Shown here piece after piece: positions 8,691-16,991 of a stretch of DNA of 64,000 nt; within the stretch, counting starts at the first letter, position 1; each line of letters opens with the position of its first letter. The stretch is from Bacteroidota bacterium (GTDB taxonomy: Bacteria > Bacteroidota > Bacteroidia > J057 > JADKCL01). A model generated the notes under the pieces. The model worked only from the letters and a program-made list of their open reading frames with translations, did no database searches and was not told the origin of the DNA. The DNA is taken from positions 186,001-250,000 of the forward strand of contig JADKCL010000002.1 of NCBI GenBank assembly GCA_016718825.1, read 5' to 3'. The translations under genes and the position numbers were made by a program.

Positions 8691-9704
8691 ATGAAAAAGG
8701 AAGTGAAAATCGGTTTGGCGATCCTTGCCGGGGTGTTGTTGCTTTACCTTTCCTTGACTTGGGTGAAGAGCATGCACCTGTTTGCCGTGAGTCGTTCGAC
8801 GTATCAGATTCGTTTTCAGGATGTTTCCGGACTCAAGGGCGGCGATCAGGTGACGGTTTTCGGGTATCCCTCGGGGAATGTGGCCGCGATTGCGATTGAC
8901 GGGGAAGGAGCTATTGTGACGATCAATTTGAGTGAAGATATCGCCGTGCAGACCGATGCCACGGCTTTGTTGCGCGTCAAGGAGATCATGGGCGGAAAAA
9001 CCATCGAATTGACCCCCGGCAAATCTGGCAAGAAGCTGCCACACGATCAGCCCATTCCCGGTAGCACCTCACTGGATTTTTCATCAGCATTCGCCAAAAC
9101 CGGGGAGTTTCTGGACAAATTCGACGCCAATGACGTCGATTCCCTGATGCAGGACATCACAAGGCTCGTGCATACCTTCTCCGATATGAGCGCGGAGTTG
9201 GACACGCTCGACACCCATGGCATGGTCAAGGATTTGCGGGAATCCGCGAGCAGCTTGAACCACATTTTGGCAGATGTTGAGCGCCGCAAATTGGTCGCGA
9301 GCATCGATCAAAGCCTCGGCAAGGTCAATCAGTTGGCTGAAAAGGCGGAAACTTCGTTGAATTCGATCACCAAGCTCACAGACCAAATCTCTGAGAAGAC
9401 CCTTCCCAAAGCCGACAGCATGATGGCCAAAGTCAACGACATGCTCGGTGACAGCGAAGGCATGATCGACGACGTCAAGAAGATTCTGAAGCAGTTTCAG
9501 GATCGCAGCACCTTGGCGGGGCAATTGCTCTACGACCCTGCATTTGCCAATCAGGTGGATGGCACCCTCAAAAATTTGGACAAGACCCTCGATCACATTC
9601 GCACCAAGAAGATCTACGTGACGATGACGCTGTCCAAAGGGCAAAAGGTCTTCACGGAGGACCCAATCGAGGTCAACGGGGAGAAAGTTAAAAGTGAAAA
9701 GTGA
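8691..9704 (+). CDS. MCE-domain lipid-transport protein (MlaD-like)
   Basis: A 337-residue protein with one N-terminal membrane anchor (about residues 7-25, rich in Leu and Val). An MCE domain follows at about 38-115 (YQIRFQDVSGLKGGDQV and the later GKTIELTPG). The rest is a long helical region with heptad-like patterns. MCE proteins form hexameric rings that carry phospholipids between inner and outer membrane, using an MlaE permease and MlaF ATPase. An MlaF-like ATPase is encoded at 19268, but no permease was seen in the window. The gene starts 6 bp after the CCGCAAA array. Confidence 0.9.
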   Translation: MKKEVKIGLAILAGVLLLYLSLTWVKSMHLFAVSRSTYQIRFQDVSGLKGGDQVTVFGYPSGNVAAIAIDGEGAIVTINLSEDIAVQTDATALLRVKEIMGGKTIELTPGKSGKKLPHDQPIPGSTSLDFSSAFAKTGEFLDKFDANDVDSLMQDITRLVHTFSDMSAELDTLDTHGMVKDLRESASSLNHILADVERRKLVASIDQSLGKVNQLAEKAETSLNSITKLTDQISEKTLPKADSMMAKVNDMLGDSEGMIDDVKKILKQFQDRSTLAGQLLYDPAFANQVDGTLKNLDKTLDHIRTKKIYVTMTLSKGQKVFTEDPIEVNGEKVKSEK

Positions 9705-9914
9705 TAAGCGAAAAGTGAAAAATCGCCCGTTTGTCTGCCTATCCCAAAGCACTGGCTTGGGCTGGCAAACGGCAGTTCGGAGGTCCGAAATGACCAAATT
9801 CCCGATGATTTCGCACCCAGTCCAATGAAAAATGCGGATCGCTTCGTAATTTTCGGTCAAAGTTGGCCCGGATTTTGGGGGCAAGATTCAATCGGTTGAT
9901 TATTGAAACAAGAT

Positions 9915-10754
9915 ATGATCAGGTATTTTCTCCTCTCGGTTTTGGCATTTTCCTGCACGATGGCCTCCGCCTCGGTGAAGCTTTCCGGCAGCATCAGCAA
10001 GTACAAGTTCACGATGGAGCTCGTATCGTCGACCGTGGACAAGGACTACGGCGTACGCGGACGCTACCAATATGCTGGAAAAACGGCCTATATGGATGTG
10101 AAGGGCAATCTTTATGACCATTCTGTTTTGCATCTGACCGAGTCATTTGAAGGCAAGGAAACCGGCAATTTCTACCTCGAATTGGACGACAACGGCGATT
10201 GGTCGGGCAAATGGATCGGCAACAACAAAGCGATGGAAGCCAAATTGGTCGTGACAAGCGGCGACATGGAAGAATTGGCACCCTACGATTTGTCTGCCTA
10301 CACCGAAAAATGCAATTCGGCGCTGACTGGAACCTACGTCCATGAGTATTATTGGATCAACGATTTCCAATACGATGAGTCGGAACCCAATCTCGAGGTC
10401 GGATTCAACGGTGGGACCGTCACGATTCAGGAAATTGGCAAGGATAAGATCTCTTTTTCGTTTTCGATCACCTGCGGACCAACCTATCACGGTGCCTACC
10501 TCAGTGGAACAGCGACCAAGACCGCTCCGAATGAGTATACCTACAAGCAGTCACCCATGGACGACGGCGAAATTTGCCACGTGACCTTCACATTTGACGG
10601 CAAAAGCGTGAACCTCGGGCAGCAATCCGGAAACATGGAATGCGGTTTTGGTGCGCGCGCCTACGCCGAAGGCAGCTTTGACAAAGTCAACAACTTGGTG
10701 ATCGAAAGCGACGAAGGCGAGATTTCGACGAGGGAAGCCATCGGACTCAAATAG
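9915..10754 (+). CDS. Secreted protein of unknown function
   Basis: Not recognised. ATG 9915 gives a clear signal peptide (MIRYFLLSVLAFSCTMASA). The mature part of about 260 residues is acidic, rich in Gly, Asp, Tyr and Thr, and has alternating polar and apolar residues expected of beta strands (DVKGNLYDHSVLHL, NFYLELDDNGDWSGKWIG). Several Cys are present (CNSALTG, ITCGPTY, GEICHV, MECGFG), allowing disulfides in the periplasm. It ends 4 bp from the convergent unknown gene at 10759. An upstream in-frame TTG (9903) is less likely. Confidence 0.7.
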   Translation: MIRYFLLSVLAFSCTMASASVKLSGSISKYKFTMELVSSTVDKDYGVRGRYQYAGKTAYMDVKGNLYDHSVLHLTESFEGKETGNFYLELDDNGDWSGKWIGNNKAMEAKLVVTSGDMEELAPYDLSAYTEKCNSALTGTYVHEYYWINDFQYDESEPNLEVGFNGGTVTIQEIGKDKISFSFSITCGPTYHGAYLSGTATKTAPNEYTYKQSPMDDGEICHVTFTFDGKSVNLGQQSGNMECGFGARAYAEGSFDKVNNLVIESDEGEISTREAIGLK

Positions 10755-10758
10755 CCGT

Positions 10759-11757
10759 TCACCAACTAAAAGCGCCTTTTATGTGATCATAGCCTGCACT
10801 ATCGCGGTTCAGTGACCATGTGAAATCGGCATCCGTCCAAAAGCTGTCATCGCCGTGAACCATTTCAGGTAGCCAATAAGAGGAGAGCTCGTAACTGATT
10901 TGATGGTTGAAGCGATCAAGCTGATAGAGCTGCAGGTCCTTTTGTGCTATCGCCAATTTCCAACGGTCCATCCGTTCATCGTCGAAGACAAATTCTCCAG
11001 TGCCATCTCCAAGCTTCTTCTGAAAGCGTTCCCAAACCTCATACCATTCCTTGAGGCCCAATGGTCGTCGCATCGGTACAGTGGGTAATATTTTGGGGTT
11101 TTTTCCAGCCTTCTGCAAACCAATATCAAATCGTTTCAGAAAGGATGAATCCGGTCGTTGGCTTTTTCCCAAGCCTTCATCCGCTTTTTGAAGCATCATT
11201 TCGAGTAGATACTCCAATTCCGGTTCGGATTCCAAGGCATCAGGATCGTAGGCCTCCACCTCCAACATGGTCAGCGTCAGATAATACCATATCGGAGAGT
11301 ATCGCCGATCCACTTTTTTCAATTCACCAAGAATGTAGCTTCGAAGCGTATTCCGCCTGGTTTTCTCTGCAAATTCGACCTTGCCGCCTGCCAGCCATTT
11401 TCGCGAATATTCCGAACCATGCCCAAGTTCGCGCTGCCATTTCCCGTTTTGGAAGAGAAACGCAAGAAATACCGGTTCGTAAGTTCGCTCCTGCCCGAGA
11501 TAGATCTTTAGCTGATCGAATTCACTGGGTTGATAATCAAAGTCAAAGCACTGTCGAGCATTCAGTTGTGATTCCACCCATTCCGCTGTGAACGCACGCT
11601 CAATTTTAGATGAAGGAAAGGCGTAAATCCCGTCCATCGTAAAAACATGGGTTCCCACGCGCTGACTCAAGGTCCAAGTCAAAACACCGGGCTCCCGCTG
11701 CTCAGGTTTGGTCAGGGCACAGGAACAAAGGATAAATTGCCGTTGGAGGTCACACAT
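10759..11757 (-). CDS. Unknown 332-residue protein
   Basis: No family recognised. ATG 11757 was chosen because a promoter with both Bacteroidota boxes lies 18 nt upstream. A longer in-frame version would start inside or beyond that promoter. The protein starts MCDLQRQFILCSCAL, which has too few apolar residues for a strong signal peptide. It is rich in Trp, Tyr, Glu and Lys (WYYLTLTMLEVEAYDPDALE), suggesting a soluble globular domain. It is convergent with the secreted protein at 9915, sharing no terminator in the 4-bp gap. Confidence 0.65.
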   Translation of the reverse strand: MCDLQRQFILCSCALTKPEQREPGVLTWTLSQRVGTHVFTMDGIYAFPSSKIERAFTAEWVESQLNARQCFDFDYQPSEFDQLKIYLGQERTYEPVFLAFLFQNGKWQRELGHGSEYSRKWLAGGKVEFAEKTRRNTLRSYILGELKKVDRRYSPIWYYLTLTMLEVEAYDPDALESEPELEYLLEMMLQKADEGLGKSQRPDSSFLKRFDIGLQKAGKNPKILPTVPMRRPLGLKEWYEVWERFQKKLGDGTGEFVFDDERMDRWKLAIAQKDLQLYQLDRFNHQISYELSSYWLPEMVHGDDSFWTDADFTWSLNRDSAGYDHIKGAFSW

Positions 11758-11775
11758 AAGAAAATGCTTTGTTTT

Positions 11776-11805
11776 CAAAAATAGTGAGCAGTTAGAAGTT
11801 ATCAA
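11776..11805 (-). promoter_or_regulatory. Promoter TTG-N19-TATTTTTG
   Basis: Read leftward, TTG (11803-11805), a 19-nt spacer and TATTTTTG (11776-11783) match the Bacteroidota housekeeping consensus. The -7 box ends 18 nt before ATG 11757. Confidence 0.6.
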
Positions 11806-11886
11806 GTAGCAATTGCCAACAAAAATCAATCTTTGCCTGATCCATCACTGCTAACTACTAACTGCCAACTGCTAACTTGCGAACGC

Positions 11887-12993
11887 ATGAATTCATTCGG
11901 TAAAATTTTCAGGATCACTTCATTTGGTGAATCGCATGGGGCAGGGATCGGCGTCGTCATTGACGGTTGTCCCGCAGGATTGAAGCTGGATTTGGAGGCG
12001 ATTCAGCACGAACTCGACCGGCGCAAGCCGGGACAGAGCCGCATTACCACCCAACGCAAGGAAAGCGACACATTTGAATTGCTCTCGGGAGTGGTCGATG
12101 GCGTGACAAGTGGAGCGCCCATGGCCTTCCTCGTGCGCAACGAAGACCAACGCAGCAAGGATTATGACCATATCGCGCAGCAATTCCGGCCCAGTCATGC
12201 GGATTACACCTATTTCGCGAAGTATGGCATCCGTGATGTGCGTGGCGGCGGGCGCAGCAGTGCACGTGAAACGATCGCGCGCGTGATCGGGGGTGCGGTG
12301 GCACGCCAAGTGCTTGCGCAGGTCTGTGGAATGCAATTTCAAGCTTGGGTCAGTGCTGTTGGAAGTTTGAGCTTGAGTTCGAGCAACAGTTCGAATGATG
12401 GTTTTGGATTGGAATTCCCCTTCGAATTTGAGACGGACGACTGCGAAATGGTGCGTTGTCCTGATCCGACGATGGCCTCCAAAATGGTATCGGCGATTGA
12501 TGAGGCACGTAAAGCTGGCGATTCGCTGGGTGGCGTGATCACCTGTTGCATCCGAAATGTGCCGGTGGGCCTTGGGGAACCTGTTTTTGACAAGCTCCAG
12601 GCAAGATTAGGCTACGCCATGCTGGGGATCAACGCGGTCAAAGGCTTCGAAATCGGAAGTGGATTCGAAGGCACCCAACTCCGCGGCAGCCAACACAACG
12701 ACGCATTTTATACCGACGATTCCGGCCAAATCAGAACGCGCACCAACCACAGCGGTGGCGTTCAGGGCGGCATCAGCAACGGGGAAGAAATCTATTTTCG
12801 GGTCGCATTCAAGCCCACAAGCACGATTTTGCAGGACCAGGAAAGCGTGGATGAAGCCGGGAAAACGGTCGTTTTAAAGGGAAAAGGTCGCCATGATCCC
12901 TGCGTGGTGCCGCGTGCAGTGCCGATCGTAGAGGCGATGGCGGCCCTGGTAATGGTGGATTTTTGGCTGCGGGGGAAGGGAAATAGAATCTAG
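11887..12993 (+). CDS. aroC: Chorismate synthase
   Basis: Converts 5-enolpyruvylshikimate-3-phosphate to chorismate with reduced FMN, the last step of the shikimate pathway. The 368-residue product starts with the diagnostic FGESHGAGIG, then has the RxxxGQSRITT segment and RPSHADYTYFAKYGIRDVRG with RSSARET. The C-terminal part carries RTNHSGGVQGGISNG and the basic GRHDPCVVPRAVP. All family signatures look intact. ATG 11887 was chosen because FGKIFR normally follows the start by one to three residues. Upstream, CTAACT-type words are repeated (11850-11880). It is not linked to other aro genes here. Confidence 0.97.
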   Translation: MNSFGKIFRITSFGESHGAGIGVVIDGCPAGLKLDLEAIQHELDRRKPGQSRITTQRKESDTFELLSGVVDGVTSGAPMAFLVRNEDQRSKDYDHIAQQFRPSHADYTYFAKYGIRDVRGGGRSSARETIARVIGGAVARQVLAQVCGMQFQAWVSAVGSLSLSSSNSSNDGFGLEFPFEFETDDCEMVRCPDPTMASKMVSAIDEARKAGDSLGGVITCCIRNVPVGLGEPVFDKLQARLGYAMLGINAVKGFEIGSGFEGTQLRGSQHNDAFYTDDSGQIRTRTNHSGGVQGGISNGEEIYFRVAFKPTSTILQDQESVDEAGKTVVLKGKGRHDPCVVPRAVPIVEAMAALVMVDFWLRGKGNRI

Positions 12994-13034
12994 TAGTTCC
13001 TTGAAGGTGCAATCGTACCCTTCAATCACAAGAA

Positions 13035-13964
13035 TTATTGCCTACTCAAAATCTCCCCCAAAGCATCCAAAAACCCGTAGGGATCATCCAAAAAGACAGC
13101 ATGCGACGCGAGAGAAAGCGTATAAACATCGTTTTCCAGGACTTCTCGGAATTTGGTGATCGCAGCTTCATCAAACAACCCATCATCTTCTCCGAAAATG
13201 GCATAGGTCGGGACCGTTTTTGATACTTCCTCCAACAAGGGGAAATGGTTGGCCATGGTGTAGTGTTCCTTGTCAAAAAAGCCCTTCACCGGCGCGCTAC
13301 TGCTCTTTTTAGCCCATTTTCCAAGCGGACTTTTGTTAAATTTTTTCTTGATCTTTTCTCCCGATTTGAAAGATTCTGATGGACTGTAGAGCCCACTGAT
13401 CATCGCATACATGAAATTCGTGCTGGAATATTCCAGGGTAGTCGAATCCGATTTTGCCAAGGCCAAAATGCTTTTCGGTCCAATGGTGTCTTCGCGGATG
13501 TCCATAGCTACCAGGCAATTGGCTTGTATGGACCGGAAGCATGCGGGAAAATCCATCGGTGCTGAAATGAGTACAATCCCCGTCACCATTTCCGGATAAG
13601 CATCTGCAAATTTGACTGCGACTGCCCCGCCAAAGCTATGTCCAAGGAGATAGGCTTTTTTCACGCCGCGTTCCTTGAGCAAGCCGTGAAGGTCATTGAC
13701 AGCTTCATCGAAGGTATATTCGCCAGTAAATGCCTCCGAACGGCCACACCCGCGTTGATCATACACCAAGACTTGATGGCCTTGCTTTGCCAACCTCGGC
13801 GCCATGTCAAATTCGAAATTTGCCGAATTATACCCAGGCCCACCATGCAAGAAAACCAATGTTTTCTCGGCATCGTTGGAGCCAAACCATTGGTGATAAA
13901 GCTGCTGCGCATTCACCGAATGCACCAACAAAAGGAGCGACAACGTGAGAAAGTGCTTTGCCAT
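13035..13964 (-). CDS. Secreted alpha/beta hydrolase, proline-iminopeptidase-like
   Basis: A 309-residue hydrolase with a signal peptide (MAKHFLTLSLLLLVHSVNAQ) that implies a periplasmic location. It has the oxyanion motif FLHGGPGYNS, the DQRGCGRSE segment typical of prolyl iminopeptidases, the nucleophile elbow GHSFGG, an acidic GEDDGLFD and the catalytic His in ASHAVF. It could cleave N-terminal proline or an ester; substrate is uncertain. ATG 13964 gives the signal peptide and is preferred over an upstream TTG at 14021. A TATCTTTG box lies only 5 nt upstream but has no matching -33 element. Confidence 0.85.
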   Translation of the reverse strand: MAKHFLTLSLLLLVHSVNAQQLYHQWFGSNDAEKTLVFLHGGPGYNSANFEFDMAPRLAKQGHQVLVYDQRGCGRSEAFTGEYTFDEAVNDLHGLLKERGVKKAYLLGHSFGGAVAVKFADAYPEMVTGIVLISAPMDFPACFRSIQANCLVAMDIREDTIGPKSILALAKSDSTTLEYSSTNFMYAMISGLYSPSESFKSGEKIKKKFNKSPLGKWAKKSSSAPVKGFFDKEHYTMANHFPLLEEVSKTVPTYAIFGEDDGLFDEAAITKFREVLENDVYTLSLASHAVFLDDPYGFLDALGEILSRQ

Positions 13965-14151
13965 ACAACAAAGATAAAAGGAAAGACAAGCAAGATGGCG
14001 TTGCAGGTGGCGATTGTTCAAAATCGGCAGAGGGTGGTGAAGTCGTTGTTGCTCGGTTTTCCTATTGCCAATCGATTCATTTTCGTCAATTGCAACCTCA
14101 TTGCTTAGGTTTTATGTGATTTATCCATAGTGTGATAATCTGGTCCCCTGC

Positions 14152-14400
14152 GTTGGCAAAACCTAATCCGAATCGACTAGGTGCGCTTTGCCAACTCACT
14201 CGGCGGTTGGTGTTTGAGTTGGCAAAGCACTGTTGATAAGGTTTGGGGTCGGTGGCGGCTTTGCCAACTCTCACACCGCGTGCCTAGAGTTGGCAAAACC
14301 TATTCCGAATCTTCTCTGCGCGCTTTGCCAACTCTCACACCGCGTTGCTAGAGAGTTGGCAAAACCTCCCTCAACTTGGAGAGACCGCATTGCCAATTCA
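14152..14400. repeat. REP-like hairpin array upstream of RAYT gene
   Basis: Three complete hairpins and two half units precede the transposase. The half units are a right arm GTTGGCAAAACC at 14152-14163 and a left-arm remnant at 14387-14400. A type B hairpin at 14185-14228 has a perfect 13-bp stem (GCTTTGCCAACTC / GAGTTGGCAAAGC) and an 18-nt loop containing CGGCGGTTGG. Type A hairpins at 14257-14300 and 14322-14366 have a 15-bp stem with one mismatch, ending GGCAAAACC, and a loop containing CACACCGCG. The same two types recur downstream of the gene. They are small, palindromic and non-coding, as expected of REP/BIME elements mobilised by RAYT proteins. Confidence 0.9.
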
Positions 14401-14419
14401 TCGATCGTTTTTATCTTTG
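14390..14419 (+). promoter_or_regulatory. Promoter of RAYT gene (TTG-N19-TATCTTTG)
   Basis: TTG at 14390-14392, a 19-nt spacer and TATCTTTG at 14412-14419 match the Bacteroidota promoter consensus, 21 nt upstream of ATG 14441. The TTG lies within the left-arm remnant of a REP unit (CATTGCCAATTCA), so the repeat supplies part of the promoter. Confidence 0.6.
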
Positions 14420-14440
14420 AAAAATACCAATCCAATACAA

Positions 14441-15037
14441 ATGGCTAAAACTGAGCATTACTACACAAAGCTAATTCCAGGCAATTTCTATCACATTTAC
14501 AACCGTTCGATTAGTGAATCGTCGTTATTCAAGGATGAAAAGAACCATGAATTTTTCATTCGAAAGCTAGATTTTTACCTTTCTCCTGTTTTGGAATTGT
14601 TTGCATGGTGCTTGATGGGGAACCATTTCCACCTTCTGGTACGCATCAAAACTGAAAGATCGGAAGAAGAACTGATCGTCGAGGAAGTTCACCTTCGTTT
14701 TCGGAAGTTGTTCCAGTCCTACGCAGTTGCTTTCAATCTTCAGGAAAAGCGTCATGGCGCCCTTTTTCAAAAGCCTTTCAAGCGAGCCCATGTTGATTCC
14801 CCGGAGTATTTCACGCAAATGGTGTACTATATCCACGCCAATCCGCAAAAACACGGATTTGCCAAAGATTTTCGAGAATACAAATGGTCCTCTTACCATT
14901 CATTTCTAGACACAAAAAACTCAAAGCTCAAAAAGGCAGAAGTACTAGATTGGTTTGGCGGCATGGAAGGCTTTCTTCGATTCCATGCAGAAGGTAAATT
15001 GGAACTTGAAAAGCGGCTTCTCATTGAAGATGACTAG
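14441..15037 (+). CDS. REP-associated tyrosine transposase (RAYT, Y1_Tnp family)
   Basis: A 198-residue HUH-type single-strand nuclease of the TnpA-REP/IS200-like family. It begins NFYHIYNRSISES, has the HUH motif in MGNHFHLLV (H62, H64) and the probable catalytic Tyr in YYIHANP (Y130), followed by KWSSYHSF. These features place it with RAYT proteins, which bind and cleave REP hairpins as single-stranded DNA. The frame is complete, and ATG 14441 fits the promoter just upstream; an earlier in-frame start would read through a REP hairpin. It is flanked by about 13 hairpins, very likely its substrates. No other transposase gene or target duplication was seen, so it is probably a resident single copy. 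Confidence 0.93.
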   Translation: MAKTEHYYTKLIPGNFYHIYNRSISESSLFKDEKNHEFFIRKLDFYLSPVLELFAWCLMGNHFHLLVRIKTERSEEELIVEEVHLRFRKLFQSYAVAFNLQEKRHGALFQKPFKRAHVDSPEYFTQMVYYIHANPQKHGFAKDFREYKWSSYHSFLDTKNSKLKKAEVLDWFGGMEGFLRFHAEGKLELEKRLLIEDD

Positions 15038-15070
15038 GTAATTTGTGAAATCATTGTATTCGGAACGCGC

Positions 15071-15740
15071 GGCTTTGCCAACTTTCACACCGTGTGCTGG
15101 TTAGAGTTGGCAGAACCTATTCCAATTGATCGGTACGCTTTGCCAACTCCCTCGGCGGTTGGTGTTTGAGTTGGCAAGGCACTGGCAATCAATTAAGTGA
15201 CCCGTGGCGGCTTTGCCAACTCTTACACCGCGTTCTGGATAGAGTTGGCAAAACCTATTCCAATTGATCGGTACGCTTTGCCAACTCCCTCGGCGGTTGG
15301 TGTTTGAGTTGGCAAAGGCTTTGGTTTCAAATAAATTGGCTAGGGCGGCTTTGCCAACTCTCCCAACGCGTTCTGGATAGAGTTGGCAAAACCTATTCCA
15401 ATTGATCGGTACGCTTTGCCAACTCCCTCGGCGGTTGGTGTTTGAGTTGGCAAAGCTTTTTGTTTCAAATAAATGGTCAATGGCGGCTTTGCCAACTCAC
15501 TCGGCGGTTGGTGTTTGAGTTGGCAAAGCACTGGTGTCAATCAATATGATATGGCGGCTTTGCCAACTCTACACCGCGTTCTGAATAGAGTTGGCAAAAC
15601 CTATTCCGAATGCTAGGTACGCTTTGCCAACCCCTCGGCCCGGTTCGGGGTGTTTGAGTTGGCAAAGCATTGTTTAATAAGTGGGGTCGGTGGCGGCTTT
15701 GCCAACTCTCACATCGCGTGGTCAGTGAGTTGGCAAAACC
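15071..15740. repeat. REP/BIME-like array downstream of RAYT gene
   Basis: Ten hairpins follow the gene. Type A units (stem GGCTTTGCCAACTCT / AGAGTTGGCAAAACC) are at 15071-15116, 15209-15255, 15347-15393, 15556-15601 and 15695-15740. Type B units (stem GCTTTGCCAACTC / GAGTTGGCAAAGC, loop with CTCGGCGGTTGGTGTTT) are at 15137-15180, 15275-15318, 15413-15456 and 15621-15668. A unit at 15486-15529 has a type A-like left flank (GGCGGC) but a type B body. A and B alternate. The A-to-B spacer TATTCCAATTGATCGGTAC is nearly constant, whereas the B-to-A spacer varies. The A+B pair makes a 138-139 bp higher-order repeat. No reading frame of gene quality is present. Confidence 0.92.
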
Positions 15741-15762
15741 GAATTTATTGATACCTAGCCCA

Positions 15763-15972
15763 TCACCCGCCTTGGCGGGCCGTGATCACCTCCAAAGCAT
15801 CACCCGCTTTCACCAAGGTGTCATTCCATTCGCTACGTGGGACCAACTCCATGTTCAAGGCGACGGCAATGCCTGTTTGCTGAAAAGGGATTCCGATGGC
15901 TTCAAACACGTCCTCCAAGCGGTTTTTTCCCTCGGGAAGCGTGATCGCTTCGCCATTCACCTTAATTTCCAT
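15763..15972 (-). CDS. thiS: Sulfur carrier protein ThiS
   Basis: A 69-residue ubiquitin-like protein that carries sulfur as a C-terminal thiocarboxylate for the thiazole half of thiamine. It ends in ARQGG, with the Gly-Gly tail essential for adenylation by ThiF/MoeB, and starts MEIKVNGEA, typical of ThiS. The start lies within the end of the SDR gene (11-bp overlap), so the two are probably co-translated. It ends 23 bp from the REP array. No thiE, thiG, thiC or thiF lies next to it, but a ThiO-like oxidase is encoded 2.2 kb away on the other strand. Confidence 0.88.
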   Translation of the reverse strand: MEIKVNGEAITLPEGKNRLEDVFEAIGIPFQQTGIAVALNMELVPRSEWNDTLVKAGDALEVITARQGG

Positions 15973-16933
15973 GTTCCTTGCGGTAAAGTTCGCCGGTATC
16001 TGCGATGCATTTTTCCATCGGAGTATATTGGAAACCAATGGTTTTGGTGATTTTGCTTCCGTCGTAGTTGAAATGATGCCGCGAACTGCGCGTGGTTTCG
16101 CGGGTAATGATCGGTTCACGGTTGCGCAGATTGCCCATCCATTCATTGAGCTGTCCAGCAAAATTGGCCACGAAGGCAGGAGGGACGATGGAGGGTGGTT
16201 TGACACCCAGGCTTTTGGCAACCAATCCAAAAAAGTCCTTGTAAAGCATGTTTTCGCCCACAAGGACGAAGCGTTCCCCTTCGCAGAGTTCGCTTTGGAG
16301 CAGGTCCACGGCGGCGCGCGCCACGTCCTGCACGCTCACAAAGCCGGTTTTCCCGGGATTGTAGAACTTCAGCCCCTTCGCAACGCTGCTGAACAGCTTC
16401 GGACTACCCTGATCCCAATGCCCCGGTCCGACGATGATGCCGGGATTGCAAATCACAGCCCGCAGGCCTTCCTCCACGCCGCGCTGAACCTCCTGTTCGG
16501 CCAGGTATTTACTCCGACCGTAGGCCGAGTTCAGCGAACTCTTGATCCACTTGCTGTTTTCGTCGATTTTCGGGGCGCCGGCGACGCGGCCCAAGGCTGC
16601 AATCGAACTGATGTGGACAAGTTTTTTGACCCCGGCTTCGAGTGCAAAGTTGACGATGTTCGCCGTGCCTTCGACATTGATCCGCGTCATTTCATCCTTG
16701 CGACGGGGCCAGAAGCTCACGACCGCGGCGCTGTGAATCACTTGATCCACGCCTTCGAAGGCCACTTCAAGGCTTGACGTGTCCAAAACGTCACCTTCGA
16801 CCAATTCGACGCCCGGCTCCGCCTTGACTTTCGCAGGATTGCGCACCAACAGGCGCACCTTCTCGCCGCGCGACAACAGCTCCTTCACGATGAATTGGCC
16901 CAGAAAACCGGTGCCGCCTGTGAGTAAAATCAT
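15962..16933 (-). CDS. Extended SDR / NAD-dependent epimerase-like protein
   Basis: A 323-residue Rossmann protein with the NAD(P)-binding TGGTGFLG at residues 5-12, an acidic VEGDVLD after the second strand, HSAAVVSF, a Ser in HISSIAALG and the catalytic YGRSK (Tyr and Lys). This set is typical of extended short-chain dehydrogenases acting on nucleotide sugars, dihydroflavonols or 3-beta-hydroxysteroids. The substrate is unknown. The gene overlaps thiS by 11 bp and is divergent from the ureohydrolase-like gene, sharing a promoter region of 58 bp. Confidence 0.9.
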   Translation of the reverse strand: MILLTGGTGFLGQFIVKELLSRGEKVRLLVRNPAKVKAEPGVELVEGDVLDTSSLEVAFEGVDQVIHSAAVVSFWPRRKDEMTRINVEGTANIVNFALEAGVKKLVHISSIAALGRVAGAPKIDENSKWIKSSLNSAYGRSKYLAEQEVQRGVEEGLRAVICNPGIIVGPGHWDQGSPKLFSSVAKGLKFYNPGKTGFVSVQDVARAAVDLLQSELCEGERFVLVGENMLYKDFFGLVAKSLGVKPPSIVPPAFVANFAGQLNEWMGNLRNREPIITRETTRSSRHHFNYDGSKITKTIGFQYTPMEKCIADTGELYRKEHGN

Positions 16934-16946
16934 TCAGCTTTTGCAG

Positions 16947-16964
16947 TATATTTGCGCAAATTTA
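16947..16964. promoter_or_regulatory. Two back-to-back -7 boxes in the SDR/ureohydrolase gap
   Basis: TATATTTG on the + strand (16947-16954) and TAAATTTG on the - strand (16957-16964) lie 2 bp apart between divergent genes. The distances to the starts are 38 and 24 nt, plausible for transcription. No TTG was found at the expected -33 spacing for either, so these boxes are weaker than the two-element promoters elsewhere. If real, RNA polymerase could not occupy both at once. Confidence 0.4.
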
Positions 16965-16991
16965 GAACAAAACGCGCAATCATCGTCTTGC

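Noticed and set aside
8341..8694. Open frame of 117 codons crossing the CCGCAAA array
   Set aside because: It starts inside the isomerase in another frame, and the product simply mirrors the DNA repeat.
13969..13976. TATCTTTG box 5 nt before the alpha/beta hydrolase start as promoter
   Set aside because: No TTG at the proper spacing, and a start so close would need a leaderless mRNA; kept only as a note.
14152..15740. CRISPR array
   Set aside because: Units are palindromic, vary in spacing, share spacers that are repeated rather than unique, and flank a RAYT gene; no cas genes.
15973..16263. Longer version of ThiS extending to 16263
   Set aside because: The extension is antisense-like reading of the SDR gene; the ThiS family starts at MEIKVNGEA.
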